Below are positions 1 to 13,009 of a stretch of DNA of 64,000 nucleotides, one piece after another. A program made the translations under genes and the position numbers. Numbering within the stretch: the first letter of the stretch is position 1; every line of letters begins with the position of its first letter. The stretch comes from Eonycteris spelaea (lineage: Eukaryota > Chordata > Mammalia > Chiroptera > Pteropodidae): contig PUFA01000021.1 of the NCBI GenBank assembly GCA_003508835.1, positions 6,922,501 through 6,986,500 on the forward strand. The letters run 5' to 3'. Below the pieces are notes generated by a model, which ran no database searches, had not been told where the DNA came from, and saw only the letters and a list, made by a program, of their open reading frames with translations.

Positions 1-160
1 GAAAGGGAGCAGCTGTAAGTGAGTGGCAGTCAGCACTCAACAACATCTAGTAAACGCGGCACAGTCTGGAAAAGGGGCAGAAGGATGCCGAGAGCATCCT
101 CGCCCAAGAGGAGTACCAAAACGATAAGCAATCTTTCCTTCCTCACTCTGTCCAATGAGA
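1..160 (+). other. Coding-like scrap at window edge, unidentified
   Basis: Slightly GC-richer than its surroundings, with several CpGs. In frame 3, bases 63-164 read as hydrophilic, helix-like protein (SLEKGQKDAESILAQEEYQN) before a TGA, and two stops lie just upstream. It may be the edge of an old retrocopy or nothing. I do not recognise the protein. Confidence 0.2.
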
Positions 161-2235
161 GACAAAGTGTCCAGTCTTCGATGAGGCCTATTGAGGCAAC
201 ATTTCATGAAATTTTCTCCTAAAGTCTTCTTCTGGTCATTCCCATGTCTCATAGTGATGATTTATTTAATCCTTTATAAACAAATTACATTCTTCCATAT
301 TATGTGTATTTGTTAATATCTGTTATGTGCTTTTCTGTAATTTCAGTGTGGTCTTCTGATAATTTGTATGTTTCAATGACATGTATTATAGTGACTATAG
401 TAGAACTGTCATACGATGTTACACAGTAAAAATTCCAGTATATTTAAAATTTATTTCAGAGCTTTCTGATATTTCCAGACTTCTTTTTTAAAACCATCTT
501 TTCTTTATCTGACATTGTTTTAGGAGTTAAGTTCTAGATGAGTAAGGCAAGCAATGCCACCAGAACAGATTGTTGTATCACTTCAGAGACTACGACTTGG
601 GAAGAAAGCATAAAAATATGTCAAAGATCCATTTCCTCATCTGACTTCTTTCTTTATAAAGAAAATCCCCAGGAAAATAAATATGCAATGAACACCAAAA
701 GACTTTTTTTTAACCTTATCTCAACATTTTTATTAAATAAGATCATTTTCCACATAGGCATTTAGATTTGAACTAACAAAATTGAATTGCCTTAGAAATA
801 TTAAAGGAGAAAAAAAGAATAAAATGTCAATTTTTTCCTTTCATAACAGACATAAGTGGAAAACATTTTAGGATAGCTGAAGCCTTCATCTATGACAGAG
901 AGAATGTATAAAAGCTAACTCCAGCCACCAGTGCCTTGGACTCTAGAATAATTGTCACTAAGAATTTTTCAATAGTACCTCATTCCAGAGCCTTTGGAAG
1001 TGACCAATGTACTCTAAAGTAATAGGTCAGCTTAGTAAGTCCAAGCATGTAGCAGGTCACTTCAAACAGCAATAACAATACTGACAAGGTAACATATAAC
1101 TAAAGCTTTGATGTCATTAAATTCTATCACTGGTCTGAACATTTTTTATTTAAACTGTAAAACTTAATCCATATAAAAATTAATGCTACAACAAAAATGT
1201 AGTAGAAAAGAGAGTTCAAAATTAATAACAAGAGCTGACTATTTTCTATAGAATAAAACAGATCATTTTAGACTTAAAGAATTATTCTCTACCAATTCAC
1301 CATGAGTAATTTTGAGCTGTCCTTTACATCCAATGTTCTGGTGGTATATATCCAACATCGTAAGGATATTTAAGGCATTTATTTCTTTACTTTCCTCAAC
1401 CTGAAAAGACTTTCATTAAAGTCTGTTATTTAGAAAACAATCTTCAGCTACAGAATCAGGCAAAACTGTGTATAAAACATTATGCTGCACATAAGACCAG
1501 ACCTAACATAATGCTTGGAAACATGAAATTAACATGGCTCAAAAAAAAAGAACGTGAGATTAATCATAATTGATAGCATTTTGTATGGAATTAATTAATA
1601 AAATGAGTACTTGTCATCAGTGAGCTTAAACCTATCAGAACTTGAGCTATCATAGATTTTAAATAAATATTAGACATATAATTATAATAAAAATAAAACT
1701 ACAGCAGTAAATATTCCAAAAGGAGACTATAAAGCACATTGGGACATATATCGCAGAGAAAAACTTACTGAGGAAATGACTTTTTCTTCTTCATTTCTCA
1801 AATAGAATACTACTGCAATAGACATGAGAAAAATACATTTAATGAAATTATTAACTTCAAGAAGTATATTTGAAACGTTCCTTATTCTCAGAGCTGTAAT
1901 AATTTCTACATACACCAAAACATGTGTTTAGCAAGCATTTAGGCACGTTGAAATCATATATTTACAAGTTCACCTCCCACTGTTTTATGAAATATTTGAA
2001 AGAAGATACCAAATTGTATCACCATTTTGCCACTTTTAATACAGTGCCTGGAAAATAAAGTCATTCGTAAAATGTGTATTTACATTGATCAATTTTTTTC
2101 TTTTCATAGCTAAGTACTACTTAATGTAAGCATACTTAAGAACACAGGCGGAGCAAATACAAATTATAGAAAGCAAACATTTCTCAAGGATAATGAAATA
2201 CAAAAGAAATAGAGAAAGTTTTTAATTTTAACTTT
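161..2235. other. AT-rich non-coding DNA, nothing recognised
   Basis: No open frame above background, no clear repeat and no RNA gene seen. Short open frames at 538-765 (+) and 1727-1918 (-) have AT-rich random composition and no domain. Confidence 0.5.
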
Positions 2236-2239
2236 TTTC

Positions 2240-2960
2240 CCTAGAATTTTTGCAAATACTTTTTCATTCAACAGTGATTGATTTTCGCTGGCAATGTCTC
2301 CTTGGAATCACTCATCATTTTGATGAGTTGCTAGGTGAAATTGTTATTTACTCCACTTGTGTAGTCAATCACCAACGCTCATTCCTCACCTAAATCATAA
2401 CTAGCACATTACCATTTCCATAGAAAATATTAATCAGCAGCTATTCTACTTGTTCCCTGAATACCATGAGCTAAATTGTGCTAATTTACGATGCACATTA
2501 ATTAAGTAGAACTCTCCAGAGACTGTTAATATATGGAAGTCACACTTCTGCTTTTACTGATCAGACGATAAATTGTAATAAGGTCAGAAACACCCCTTAA
2601 ATAAACAAATGAAAGCTTACTCTGCCTGAATAATCAATCTAGAAGTTAAGGTGTTAACATGGCCTGTGAGTCACTACCTGTCTTCTCCAAATAAGCGTTT
2701 GTGATGGAGGTAGGATGCACTCGCTTTATATTCTACTGTTTTCTGGCTGACAAAACTCGCTGCCAGAAAAAGAGATTATTTAACGTTTGACATATGTTAA
2801 TTAATGTATTTTATTAAAATATGTTATTGTTGCCTTTATTCATTCTCAGTACTTAATTCACTGCTGTAAGGGATAGAATAAAACCATTAGTGCTTTCCAA
2901 ACGGTCATCGAAATCTCACGTCGCCGAGTTAGATTTTAAATAGTAGGGTTCCTCCATTCA
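2240..2960. other. Candidate conserved non-coding block
   Basis: Free of recognisable repeats, with well-mixed composition, many ATTA/TAAT homeodomain-type cores (for example CACATTAATTAAGTAG near 2496) and retained CpGs (ACGATAAAT, CGTCGCCGAG near 2920). Such texture is common in developmental enhancers within gene deserts. No comparison was possible, so this is an inference. Confidence 0.3.
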
Positions 2961-3383
2961 GCTCTGGCTGCTTAAATAATTTTTTGGGGGGGATATGTGG
3001 CAAACTGTAATATAAAACTTTATTATATCAAGTGAATAAAGGAAATTCATTTACAAAATATGGGAGGTTTATACTAGTAGACTAATTAATAGACCTAAAA
3101 TATTCTATGTTGAATCATTAAATCTCATAAATTTACAATGCTTGGGAAAGTCATTTAAGTTGATTGTATATATATTTAGACACACAATAGATCATTCTTA
3201 ATCAGCGTAGTTTATTCCTTCTATAAAATGTGCTGACGAATGCCCAGATCATGCTGAGAACTTCCTATAAAAGGGCTACTCTTAAGTATTTTCCTGTACA
3301 TCTGTTCCCACCAGGTAAATGATTGTGGGTCTAAAGGTCTACTAAGGGTCAAGTGTATGAGCTCCTAATCCTTTTATATAAGT

Positions 3384-3760
3384 CAGGGTAAATTGGGGAG
3401 CATTATAGAAAGAAGTTAACTCCCAAATCTCAGTAGCTTAACTCAAAAGTTTGTTGCTTATTGATGCAACATCTGTTGTGATGCTTTCAGTCAGCTGTCT
3501 TCCATCAAGAATCTAGAATGCTTCTATTAAAGTATCACAAGTTGCCATCATGTCATTTGTGTTGTCTTTTCAAAATGTATCTTTAATGTTTTAGGCACAG
3601 GGGAAGAGAGAATATGGAAAACAAATAGATCTTCTATGCTTCCTACTGGAGTATGCAAATCATCTCTTAAAACTGTTATTCAGAGCTGGTCATATGGTAC
3701 CAAATAAAATGCAAGGTAAATTGTGATGTGCAGAGGCATACATAAATATTTGGTGAGCAT
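3384..3760 (+). repeat. Ancient interspersed repeat, family not named
   Basis: The stretch containing AACTCCCAAATCTCAGTAGC and, at its end, AAATATTTGGTGAGCATTAA recalls a widespread old mammalian repeat whose consensus reads similarly ('...aaatctcagtggcttaac...' to '...atatttggtgaacag...'). It is strongly diverged and the class is not certain. The flanks at 2961-3383 and 3761-4204 hold nothing I recognise. Confidence 0.45.
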
Positions 3761-4204
3761 TAAATGTTTCTTCTATTGTCATTATGTAATTTAGTCAAAG
3801 TTTAAGAAATATATGAAATGGGGTGAAAAAAATTGATACAGCCATCAAAACATAACCACTTTGGAACACCTAGATAAATTTTAATTGATTAAAAAAGCAT
3901 ACTATCCAATTGTCAGTAAGATTTATGAAAACATAAAGTAAGGAAAAGGCACTAAAACTGAAAGAGATTCATGAGCGATTTTACCTTACTCTTAAACTTT
4001 TTAAAAAGTAGATAATTATAATGGATGCATTATAGTTGTCTCTGCAAATTGTATGAAAAATAAGAAATTCATAATCAGACTCAAATAGACTCATAGCAAA
4101 TGAAAGGGTCTTGACCTTACTTCATATTTGTAAATGAATACAATGGAAGTTAAGATAAATTTTTAACTTACATACATATCACTTTTAAAGAATAGCAGTA
4201 TCTA

Positions 4205-4400
4205 TGTGGGGTTGAATTTGCTTTTAATGCTTGTGACTTTGATCAAGTTATTTAATTTTCCCATGACTGTTTTTCATCTGTAAAATACATTAAAAATACT
4301 ACACATCTCTTGGAGTTGTGAGGAATAAAGGAAAAAATTTATGGAAAGTGGTTAAACATGTAAAAATTGATGAATGATTGCTAGCTATCATTTGTATCAT
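4205..4400 (+). repeat. MIR SINE fragment
   Basis: Matches the MIR core and 3' part in order: TGTGACTTTGATCAAGTTA, then TTTTTCATCTGTAAAATA, then GTTGTGAGGAATAAAGG. MIR is an ancient tRNA-derived SINE of mammals. Confidence 0.7.
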
Positions 4401-5668
4401 CATAATTTTAACTGACTTATTTAATTAACAAGCCAAAATTCTAGTATGATTTCCATTGGAGAATAAAACTGTTTCTAAAGTTTAAAAGATATTTAGCTTT
4501 ACTGTATTTTAATGTATATCTATTTTAAAAGTTAGCTGTCTTATGGACTTATTTTAAATTTAATAAAATTAATTTTATTTTAAAATGTTATTAAGTATAT
4601 TTAATTTTAGAAGCTTGATTAATTTATTAACTTCCTTAGCATATCGCTTTTTCATAATTCTAATGGATGAAATCCAAGTAAGTGAAGTCATGTGCAATAA
4701 GGTTTTATTTCAAATCTAAAAACTTATATACATAAAGGCATATAATCACATACTGATATCAACCCAACTGTTAAGATTTGCGAAGCATTCGACTGTCAGT
4801 ACTAAATAAACTTGAGTGGATATAAATGAATAAGATTTTAGAAATAATAATTTGAATATTCAAATCATTAATTATACATTCCTAATAGTGTCATACTTTT
4901 AGATGTTTATTTTTCTGAGTGCTCTAGTTTTCTGTCCTAACTCTAGAATTTAAAGAACAGAGATACAAAATCATGAGATACTCTGTTATTTTTTAAAATA
5001 AATTTATATATTACAAGTAACTTTGAATAGATCTTATTAACGATATTACCACCAAGAGACACATAAGTATACAAGTTCTATTATAAAATTGTTCTGCACA
5101 CACAAAATTTTATTTGGTTCAATGCCCATAAGGATGTACATTCTAAATAAAATTCAAAATTCATTTTTTTAGCTTTCTGTTCTTTTTATTTTTTGGATTA
5201 TGAGTGCAAAGATATGTAAAATCCAATTTTGAAAATATTTAGAATAAAAATTGAAAAGACATAAAAGAACACACAGATTTGAATTTATTTTCCTTTTCTT
5301 TATAGCAAAATTACATGAAATTTTAATTGTAAACCTAATTTGTCTATGACCTTCCTGGGTCTTCCAACATCTCTTCCCATTATCAGGGAAAGCAATCTAC
5401 CAATTTTACTCTTTCTTCACTTTCTATTTAAATGCTAACATTAATCAATCAAGCCAATTTGAATGTATTCCAATTTCACCTAGAAAGAAGAACATTTGAA
5501 TTTCAAATGACATTTAAAATACACTGTCACACACACAAAAAAAATTTATTTTGATCTCAGTTGATACTTGGGTCCAAACCAAACATCTTGCCAGGAAGAG
5601 ATAGGACTTTTGGTCCATATCTTAGATGAAAGCCTTTTATTTTTTAGTGTGAGGGAAAATACTCTTTT
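4401..5668. other. AT-rich non-coding DNA, nothing recognised
   Basis: Very AT-rich, with no open frame, repeat or RNA gene that I can support. Confidence 0.5.
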
Positions 5669-6073
5669 CTAGGAGAGATGGACTGTACAACTGAGATCAG
5701 AGCCTCTCTTAATGCTTGGAGTTTGTGGTTGCAAATTCGTAGCTTCTATAACATTGATGGGAAATTTTAAATTGGAAATACTGCACGTCAGTTTCATAAT
5801 CCAACCAATGAAGCTTGTTTGAAAATAAATTATGTTAGCACAACTTTCAAGAGAACTTCTTGCATATGGCTCATCATGCCAAATAGATGTAAGCAGACCA
5901 GCTGCTTCCTGAGTGGGGCTCCCCAGGTCCTCTGAATAGATCTGTTCCCAGTGGTTAGGAGAGCTCTCTTTTATTGTTTCTGACAGGAATAGAAGGCTGG
6001 TCACAGGTGTGGAAGACAATTTTATATTAAAAAAGAAAGAAAGAAAGAAAAGAAAAGAAAAAGAAATATCCAA
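5669..6073 (-). other. 134-codon open frame, probably fortuitous
   Basis: The longest open frame outside the provirus and transposons. Its first 15 or so residues (MDISFSFLFFLSFFF) come from the complement of an AAAG microsatellite at 6028-6066. The remainder (for example WEQIYSEDLGSPTQEAAGLL) has normal amino-acid balance but no motif that I recognise. No promoter, splice or polyadenylation context was seen. It could be a decayed retrocopy ending in the A-rich tract, read from the wrong strand. Confidence 0.15.
6028..6066. repeat. (AAAG)n simple repeat
   Basis: A run of AAAG and AAAAG units after TTTTATATT. It may be the decayed poly-A tail of a retroposed sequence to its left. Confidence 0.8.
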
Positions 6074-7880
6074 AATTTGGCTGACATTTTGATTATATTT
6101 TCATAGACATCAGAGTAAATGAAATTAAAGTTGCAATTAAAGAAATGAGACATCTGAAAGTATTTTTATATTGTCATCAATGGAAAACCTAATTTTTAAA
6201 AAATATATCCCTTTGTTCTGGTTTCACTGTCTATGACCTACACAGCATTTTCATGTGCATTAAAAGGGATTAATCAATTGTTAACCCTTTTTATATATTT
6301 GCTAATTGAATCATAGGGAACAACTCATTTTTGACATTCAATGCGTAGTAGGCACAAGAATGATACCCAATGGTATAATACTAATGATTAAACCATGCGA
6401 TGTTATTAATTTGGTGGTTTTGGAATTCTGACATATTCCTTCAAAGTGGATATTAGAATAAAGCAGGAAGTACAGTAGGTGGGTTGAGTAAACACTTCTG
6501 TCATAAAATCACATTTTAATTATTCAAAAGGTTTACCTCTGGGTACCACTGGCTTCCTTTATAGTTCTTTTAGAAGGACTTATTTGTTTTTATAATCTTT
6601 CATTTCGATAAAAAAATTATTTATTATTTTGATCCAGCACTTTATTTTAATAAGATCTACTATGTGGTTCTTCTCAGTTCTAGTAATTCTCTTCAGTATT
6701 CATTATTCTCTTACTATCTTACAGAGTCTTATAAAATTTTATTTGTGTATCAAAATAATTTGACCCTTCTCTAATGTTTAATTCCCATTTTCTTCCATGA
6801 GATTTCAGAGTCCTCACAATCTAGCCATTTTTAAGTATCTCAAAAAGAGCTGAAACATAGAAAAGGAACTTATTAGAATAAGAAATAATTTTGCTACCCT
6901 ATTAATAGTGGCTGTCACATGCAAATTTTACACACTGTGGAGATTCTAAGCATACATATAAAAACTCAAAAACATGAACTCCCATAGGGTGTTAAATATT
7001 TGTCACTAACAATTGTTCACAGTCCATGTTACAGTTTAAAAATTAGAGACAGGATTTTTGCATAATTATAGATGCCAGAACACTCACAGTTGAAGCTGTC
7101 TCATGGCAATCATATTCTGATGAACATTGTGATAAATCTACATATTACATGCACAATTTTTTTCTAATATCTCACCCTGGTGTGAGAGATTTTGGAACCA
7201 TACAAATAGGATAAAGGGGATAAGTCACTTCTGTTCTTATATCACCAAATCTATCCATAGGTTACACTTCCTTTCACTAAAATTTGCATTGACCATCACA
7301 ATGTTAATTAATGCAAAATTTATTTTCTACCTTTCTGGATGCTGAATACATCAAATGTAATGCAGATAGCAGAGTGTAAGCATGAATTTAGTTCTAAGGC
7401 ATTGTCAGCATGCTAGGAAGACCAAGAAGTTTTTTGAAATATTGCTTCCTTAATTTTTTATTTTCAAGGTGATTCTATTTCCATGACAGCCTGACCAAGA
7501 TTTATTTTTAGAAGATGTTTGTTATTTAACACATATTGTATTTGAGTTCTGAAATTTTCAATATTTATAGAATGCAGAGAAAATACAATAATAATAGTCG
7601 ATATTAATACTCCATTTATATGGGTATAAATAAATGATAAAAAACCATATTCATTTTTAGAAGGTAAAAAAATGGTAATGGATTGTAATATCTTCAATTT
7701 AGAAAAGAAAATGTGGATAAAGAAGAAATGCTAATGATAAAGGAAAAGTTACCAATGACAAAAATAATATGTGTATAAAACCATAGTCTCAATGTTACTT
7801 TTAGTAACATTATTTGGTATAATTGGAACACTTGACTTCTCTTTATAGTAAGACCAGAAAATTTTCTTTTGCATTCAATA
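6074..7880. other. AT-rich non-coding DNA, nothing recognised
   Basis: No supported gene or repeat. The 77-codon minus frame at 7464-7697 is AT-driven and lacks any motif. Confidence 0.5.
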
Positions 7881-7943
7881 TTTTTGTTGTTGTCGTTGTT
7901 TGTTGTTGTTGTTGTTATTTGCTGCTGCTGCTGTCATTGTTGT
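7881..7943. repeat. (GTT)n/(GCT)n microsatellite
   Basis: An imperfect GTT array that turns into four GCT units (GCTGCTGCTGCTG at 7921-7933), a compound trinucleotide repeat. Confidence 0.85.
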
Positions 7944-8858
7944 ATTAGGGGAGAGGTGGTAAAAGGAACATTATTGCACATATCACTGATAGAGGAAAAT
8001 GACCTGATGACTATCATATTTCAAGATTAGGAAAAAAAACATGGTCACTGAGAAAATTAAGTTACCATTATTTCCTATTTCTGGCAGAAGTTATTGGATA
8101 AATGCAGTTATTAGGTAAACTTAATCAAATATTAGATGAGTCTAATTTATTCCATAAAACTCTGAAAAAAATATAAACTGATAATTTTATTTCAGAAACT
8201 TATAAATCTCTTTTTTGAAGCTTTTAACATATTAGCAAATCACTCACGAAGACTTATAGGATTACCTTAAGAGAAAAACTGAAATAATTTTGGGGTCCAA
8301 GCTTTGAGTTCCTCTTGACCCTTCGATAACCCATGACACTTCCCTTTTTTCTTCTTTGACATTTGCTGATTTGCACTGTCGCACGAAAACTAAAAAATTG
8401 TAATTACAGATAAGGGCAAAATATGGGAGTTCTTGATGCTTTGTTGTTGTGATTTTAATCTTAAACCAGGAAGACAAGCAGCCTTTCTGATGATAAACAC
8501 AAAAATAATTTACGAGTTTCTCTTCAGGGTCACAATTACAGAGGTTTAAACTGTTCAAGTAAGCAAGCATCCTGGATTCTCTATCTCTTGTCTAACCAAA
8601 AATGCTTTAAACAATAAAGGCAATACTTAGGTCCACATACGTCCCACAAAATATCACCTTTGTTATTGTGTATGATAACAAAAATTGTGAATAATTTCAA
8701 AGAAGGGTTTCCTACATATGAAATTTAGGCTTCTTTAAGGAGAATTGTACATCAAAAAAATTGTGTGCCTTTGCCGGAATCTACTTAGTACAATGACATC
8801 AAATTACCATTCATATCCTCTTCTTAAAAGATTCTCTAGATTATATCAATAAACTAAA

Positions 8859-8911
8859 AGAAAATTGTCAAAAGCAGCATTCTTCTGAACATTGTGTTTT
8901 GACAATTTTCT
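8859..8911. repeat. Perfect 15-bp inverted repeat (hairpin)
   Basis: AGAAAATTGTCAAAA at 8859-8873 is exactly complementary to TTTTGACAATTTTCT at 8897-8911, with a 23-base loop. Surrounding sequence from 7944 to 9099 holds nothing else I recognise. Confidence 0.7.
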
Positions 8912-9099
8912 CCCAAGAACCTTTGGTTATGTTTTGTTTTTCTATAAACACCAGCAGACCAGTTGTCTTCATTAACAACATATATTTTTCTTTCTTAAAC
9001 CAAAATATCAGGGATTATAACAACATGTTTTTAGAGTAAAGCAATCATATTTTAGTCCATTTAAAAATAATAGAAATATGCATCAAAATGGATATGGCA

Positions 9100-9720
9100 A
9101 GAGTCACGTTCACTGTACCTGTGTGGAGAACTGGCAGTGCTGATTTATCCTGGAATATTACGAATAGATGTATCCCAGCTTATTATTATGCAAATTCATC
9201 TTGTTTCAGTAATTTCATATTTTGCTTTTTAGTTCCAACTTGAGATTCCTTGAACAAAATGAACCTCTGCTCATCCTGCATTCATTATACTTCTGCATGC
9301 ATTTCCTAATTGTGCTTAAAGGATAAATCCAACAGCTTAGTATGTAAGAGTCAGCAGTGTTCAACTGCCTCTTCAGTTGTTTACACTCTTATGAATATTG
9401 GCCGGGATGTTGGAAATCCATTTGGATGAGACAAAATTGTCAAAGGTAGTGGGGTTTTTTTGTTTTGTTTTTTTTTTTTTTGTTTTTCAGGGAAATGGAC
9501 AGCAAGAAATGTAAGGGTGAGTACTTAAACCACTGACACTGTGAATTGATGCATTTGGCCCTGTCAGGTGAATATTCCCATTTTCCTGGAAAGTTCACAT
9601 TTGCTTCAGGCAAATATAATTGTTTGACAACACATGGTTGGGGAGAGCTGGCAACGTTTTACCAGAAGAGTTAATATTGGATAAACTTATTAAAGGACTT
9701 TAGAAAGAAAGTGTGGTTGT
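9100..9720. other. Candidate conserved non-coding block
   Basis: Repeat-free except for a T-rich run at 9455-9487. It carries an octamer-type ATGCAAAT near 9188, a TATGAATATTGG stretch and even base composition, unlike the neutral AT-rich flanks. Enhancer function is an inference. Confidence 0.25.
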
Positions 9721-10319
9721 CGAAACCCAAAAATGACACCACCACCAACAATAATGATAATAAGTAACATATTCAATGAGCACAATATTCGGAATATACA
9801 TGCCTAGACTTAGAGACGTGGTTTCAGTGTGCCATTTCCCATTCTCTCTCTCTCCACTGCTGTGGGCCAGCTAGTCAAAGCTTCACAGGAGCTTCTCTGA
9901 CTCGGCAGCATGGTGTCCTTCCCACGTTTCTAACCCAACCTTTCTCTCTCTCGTATAATAACAGTTTCTACTCACTACTTCCCATGGATGCACCCATCTT
10001 CCAGCCTCTATGGAAGTAAACTTTCTTGGGCTTCCTCCTACCCTGGGCTGCAGCTTCTTGGCCTCCTTGGTGAACTAATGTTTTTTTCTAGCCATTGTTA
10101 ATATTAATGGCACATACCTGGAGCATCTCACATCTATCTCTATCAAATCAGCATTAGAAAATAACTTGAAGAGCTGTACAAATCTAAACATATTTCACAA
10201 AAAAATTTAACATCAAAATTTATATGCAAGCACTATAGTTCCTTATAGTGTCATATCTTACATAAGATTAAGTATGTGAGTTTTGATAAGTCTTGGTGAA
10301 AATAATTATAAAATAGATT

Positions 10320-10510
10320 TTTACAGTGCTACATACTTTACACAGCACTCCCCCAACCATTTTTTTCACTAGACCTTCATAACTATTAATAAAGTGATTC
10401 ATCTGCATTAGGTCTAAGTCAATTAAATTTTTGCAGATTAAAAACTAAGTCTCAGAAAGGTTAAGTTACTAATGCAAGGCCTGGGGTATCTAACATTTGC
10501 AAGAGCTAAA
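10320..10510 (-). repeat. Possible MIR/L2-type fragment
   Basis: TTAAAAACTAAGTCTCAGAAAGGTTAAGTTACTAATGCAAGGC resembles the old mammalian pattern 'aaactgaggctcagagaggttaagtaacttgcccaagg' in the minus orientation. It is strongly diverged. The stretches 9721-10319 and 10511-11074 show nothing else. Confidence 0.4.
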
Positions 10511-11074
10511 TAACAAGTGATCTTCACTTGTTTCACAATGATATAGTGTTTATAAATAGAATATCCAAGATAAAATTCTATTATTGGTTAGCACGAACGA
10601 TTACCACTTCGAGAGCTTTAGTTGAAAGCCTAATGTTATAATTCCATATGAAAAAAAGTGGTTTTAAATTGGTTTCTTGTCCTCGAAGATTATGGAATGC
10701 TACGGTTTTCTGAAAATTATAATGAAATAAATGTGTTAGAAAATTTATTCACCTAATGTATTTATGATAAATTATGTTCTTGTACCCTGTATATGAGGTG
10801 ATGTAATTCACTTTGCCACGACCTGCCTTCCAAAGACATACAACCCTAGTCTAATCATGAGATAAAACATCAGACAATCACACTTCCGAGATAGCCAACA
10901 TAATCTTGTCTATTACTCTTCAAAATTGTCAAGATCATCAAAAATGAGAAATCTGAACAACTGTCACAGCTAAAAGGAGCTTAAGAAGCCCTGTAAACTA
11001 AATGCAATGTGGTCTCCTGAATGAGGAAGACATCAAGTAAAAATTAAGAAATCTGAATAAATCCTGTACTTTAA

Positions 11075-11250
11075 TAAATAATAAGTTACCAATGTTGGTT
11101 CATTAATGGTAACAAATGTATCTTACTACAGTAAGATGCTACTACTGGAGGAAACTGAGTCTGAGGTATTGGCAACTGTTTACTATCTTTGCAATTTTTC
11201 TATCAGTCTAAAACTGATCTAAAATAAAAATTTTACTAAAAACAAAGAAC
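11075..11250 (+). repeat. L1 3' end fragment (old L1M type)
   Basis: AAACTGAGTCTGAGGTAT followed by ACTATCTTTGCAATTTTTC and CTAAAACTGATCTAAAATAAAAA matches the 3'-terminal pattern of old L1M elements, with an A-rich end. Confidence 0.55.
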
Positions 11251-11544
11251 ATGTAAGCCGGATACACTTACTATTTCCCAACTAGAATGACTGTCTAATC
11301 TATTGAGAATCTTTAAAGTGGCTTTATCTGTTATTGTCACAAACTTAAAAGACCCTGAACGGACTTCAACTTGGCAATTGACAAACCGAAAAATTCATAT
11401 AGTGAAAAAGTACTCAGCAATCACTAGTTAAACGAGCAACTGAATAAAACCAACAACCTAAATGAAACTCACATGTATCATGCTTATAGAAAAGAGACAG
11501 ATGTGAAAAGGCTACCTAGTGTGTTTTCATTTATTTTGACATCC

Positions 11545-11790
11545 TTGCAGAGACAAAAATTGCCAGGGCAGAAAATAAATCATTGGTTACCCAGAGGTGG
11601 TGAGGAGGGTTTTACAAAATAAGAAGTTAGAGGAACTTTTTTGCTATTAGAATTGTTCTATATTTTGAATTGTAGTAGTGGTTATATAATTGATATGTAT
11701 TTTATTTTTCTCACAGTTTCACTCAAAAGGGATGAATTTTGCTATATGTAAACTATGCCTTAATAAACAAATAAAACTGAAAGAAAATTA
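11545..11790 (+). repeat. L1 3' UTR fragment (old L1M type)
   Basis: ATCATTGGTTACCCAGAGGT, then GTAGTAGTGGTTATATAATT, then CTATGCCTTAATAAACAAAT follow the order of L1M 3' UTRs ('gtggttgcctgggg', 'gtggtgatggtt', 'cctcaataaa'). Confidence 0.6.
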
Positions 11791-13009
11791 TGAGCCACAA
11801 CATGGCACCTTACGTATTACGACAAAAAAATAAATCTCTTGGAATAATAACATGAAAAGACAAAATTCTATTAGTCAATCTATAGCACCTTAACAATAAG
11901 GACTAGCCATGACGACTGTGAGCCAATTTAACTGTGGGACAGCTCATGGAGAGAATAGAGAACTAAATGTGCCCATTGGGTAACTCCCTCAGTCCTAATG
12001 TAACTTATTTACCAATTAAGGATCAGCATGTGCCTTGTGAGGTCATATACTAGAAAGTGATCTTTTAGGCCACATTTTACATCGTGGTCTTAGAACTGAG
12101 CACCTAGAGAAGGAGAATTAAGCACGAGGAATCAAGAAAATCCAAAAGGCAACTTACAGAAACAGAGTGGAGAGTTATACCATCTTTCACCGTTAGCCAC
12201 GAAAATAATAATATTTGTTGGCGTAACAGGGAGGAAGAAATGTCCCAATGTAATTTTCTGTATAAACTCACTTTTGCCAGAAAATAAATAGTTCCTCTTT
12301 AATATTTTCTATTAAAATCTAAAGAATATTGATTCAACTCAAAAATTCTATTACAATTTGTTTAGTAAAGCTCTTATGATAATATTTTCCTGTCAAGAGC
12401 AAAAAAAAAAAAAGAAATCATTTTGTTAATTTTTAAAACACTTCAGAGGTGCACAAGCCCTTGAAGACAAAGATTCACAATCAAAGTATAAAATCTTTAA
12501 TAATTCCTTGTTAATTTATACAATTCAAAATAGCGTAAGAAATAAAATTATAAACCCACCAGTCAAAGGGAAGAATGGTCTTGAGGCATTATTTAAAATT
12601 CAAAAGCAGTTTAAAATGGCAATAGTTTTATAGAGCTCATTAGATCACAGAATTTGTTTTAAAGGAATGTAAACTCAGGTATGATTATTATTAAGAAGAA
12701 AATGAAGAAAGTTAAACTATTGGCCCTAAGAGGTTAATAATTTATCAGCCCAACCTCTTAGAAATAAATTAATTGATTAAATAAAAATTGAGTAATTTTG
12801 ATTACAATTGGAATTAAAGAAAATTTTAAATTAAAATGGAATAATTAAAGAGAAACAAGGAAAAGTAATTAGAATTGAAATGCCAAGCCACCAGAAGCTA
12901 CTGTTCACTCGATAATTCATATGTGATAAGCACAGTATTGCCAGTTGAAATCCTATCTTGACATTAGGTAGTATGTTAACATGCTAGACATTTATTAAGA
13001 ATTCTGTAT
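11791..13009. other. AT-rich non-coding DNA, nothing recognised
   Basis: No supported gene or named repeat; one A-run at about 12400-12412. Confidence 0.5.
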
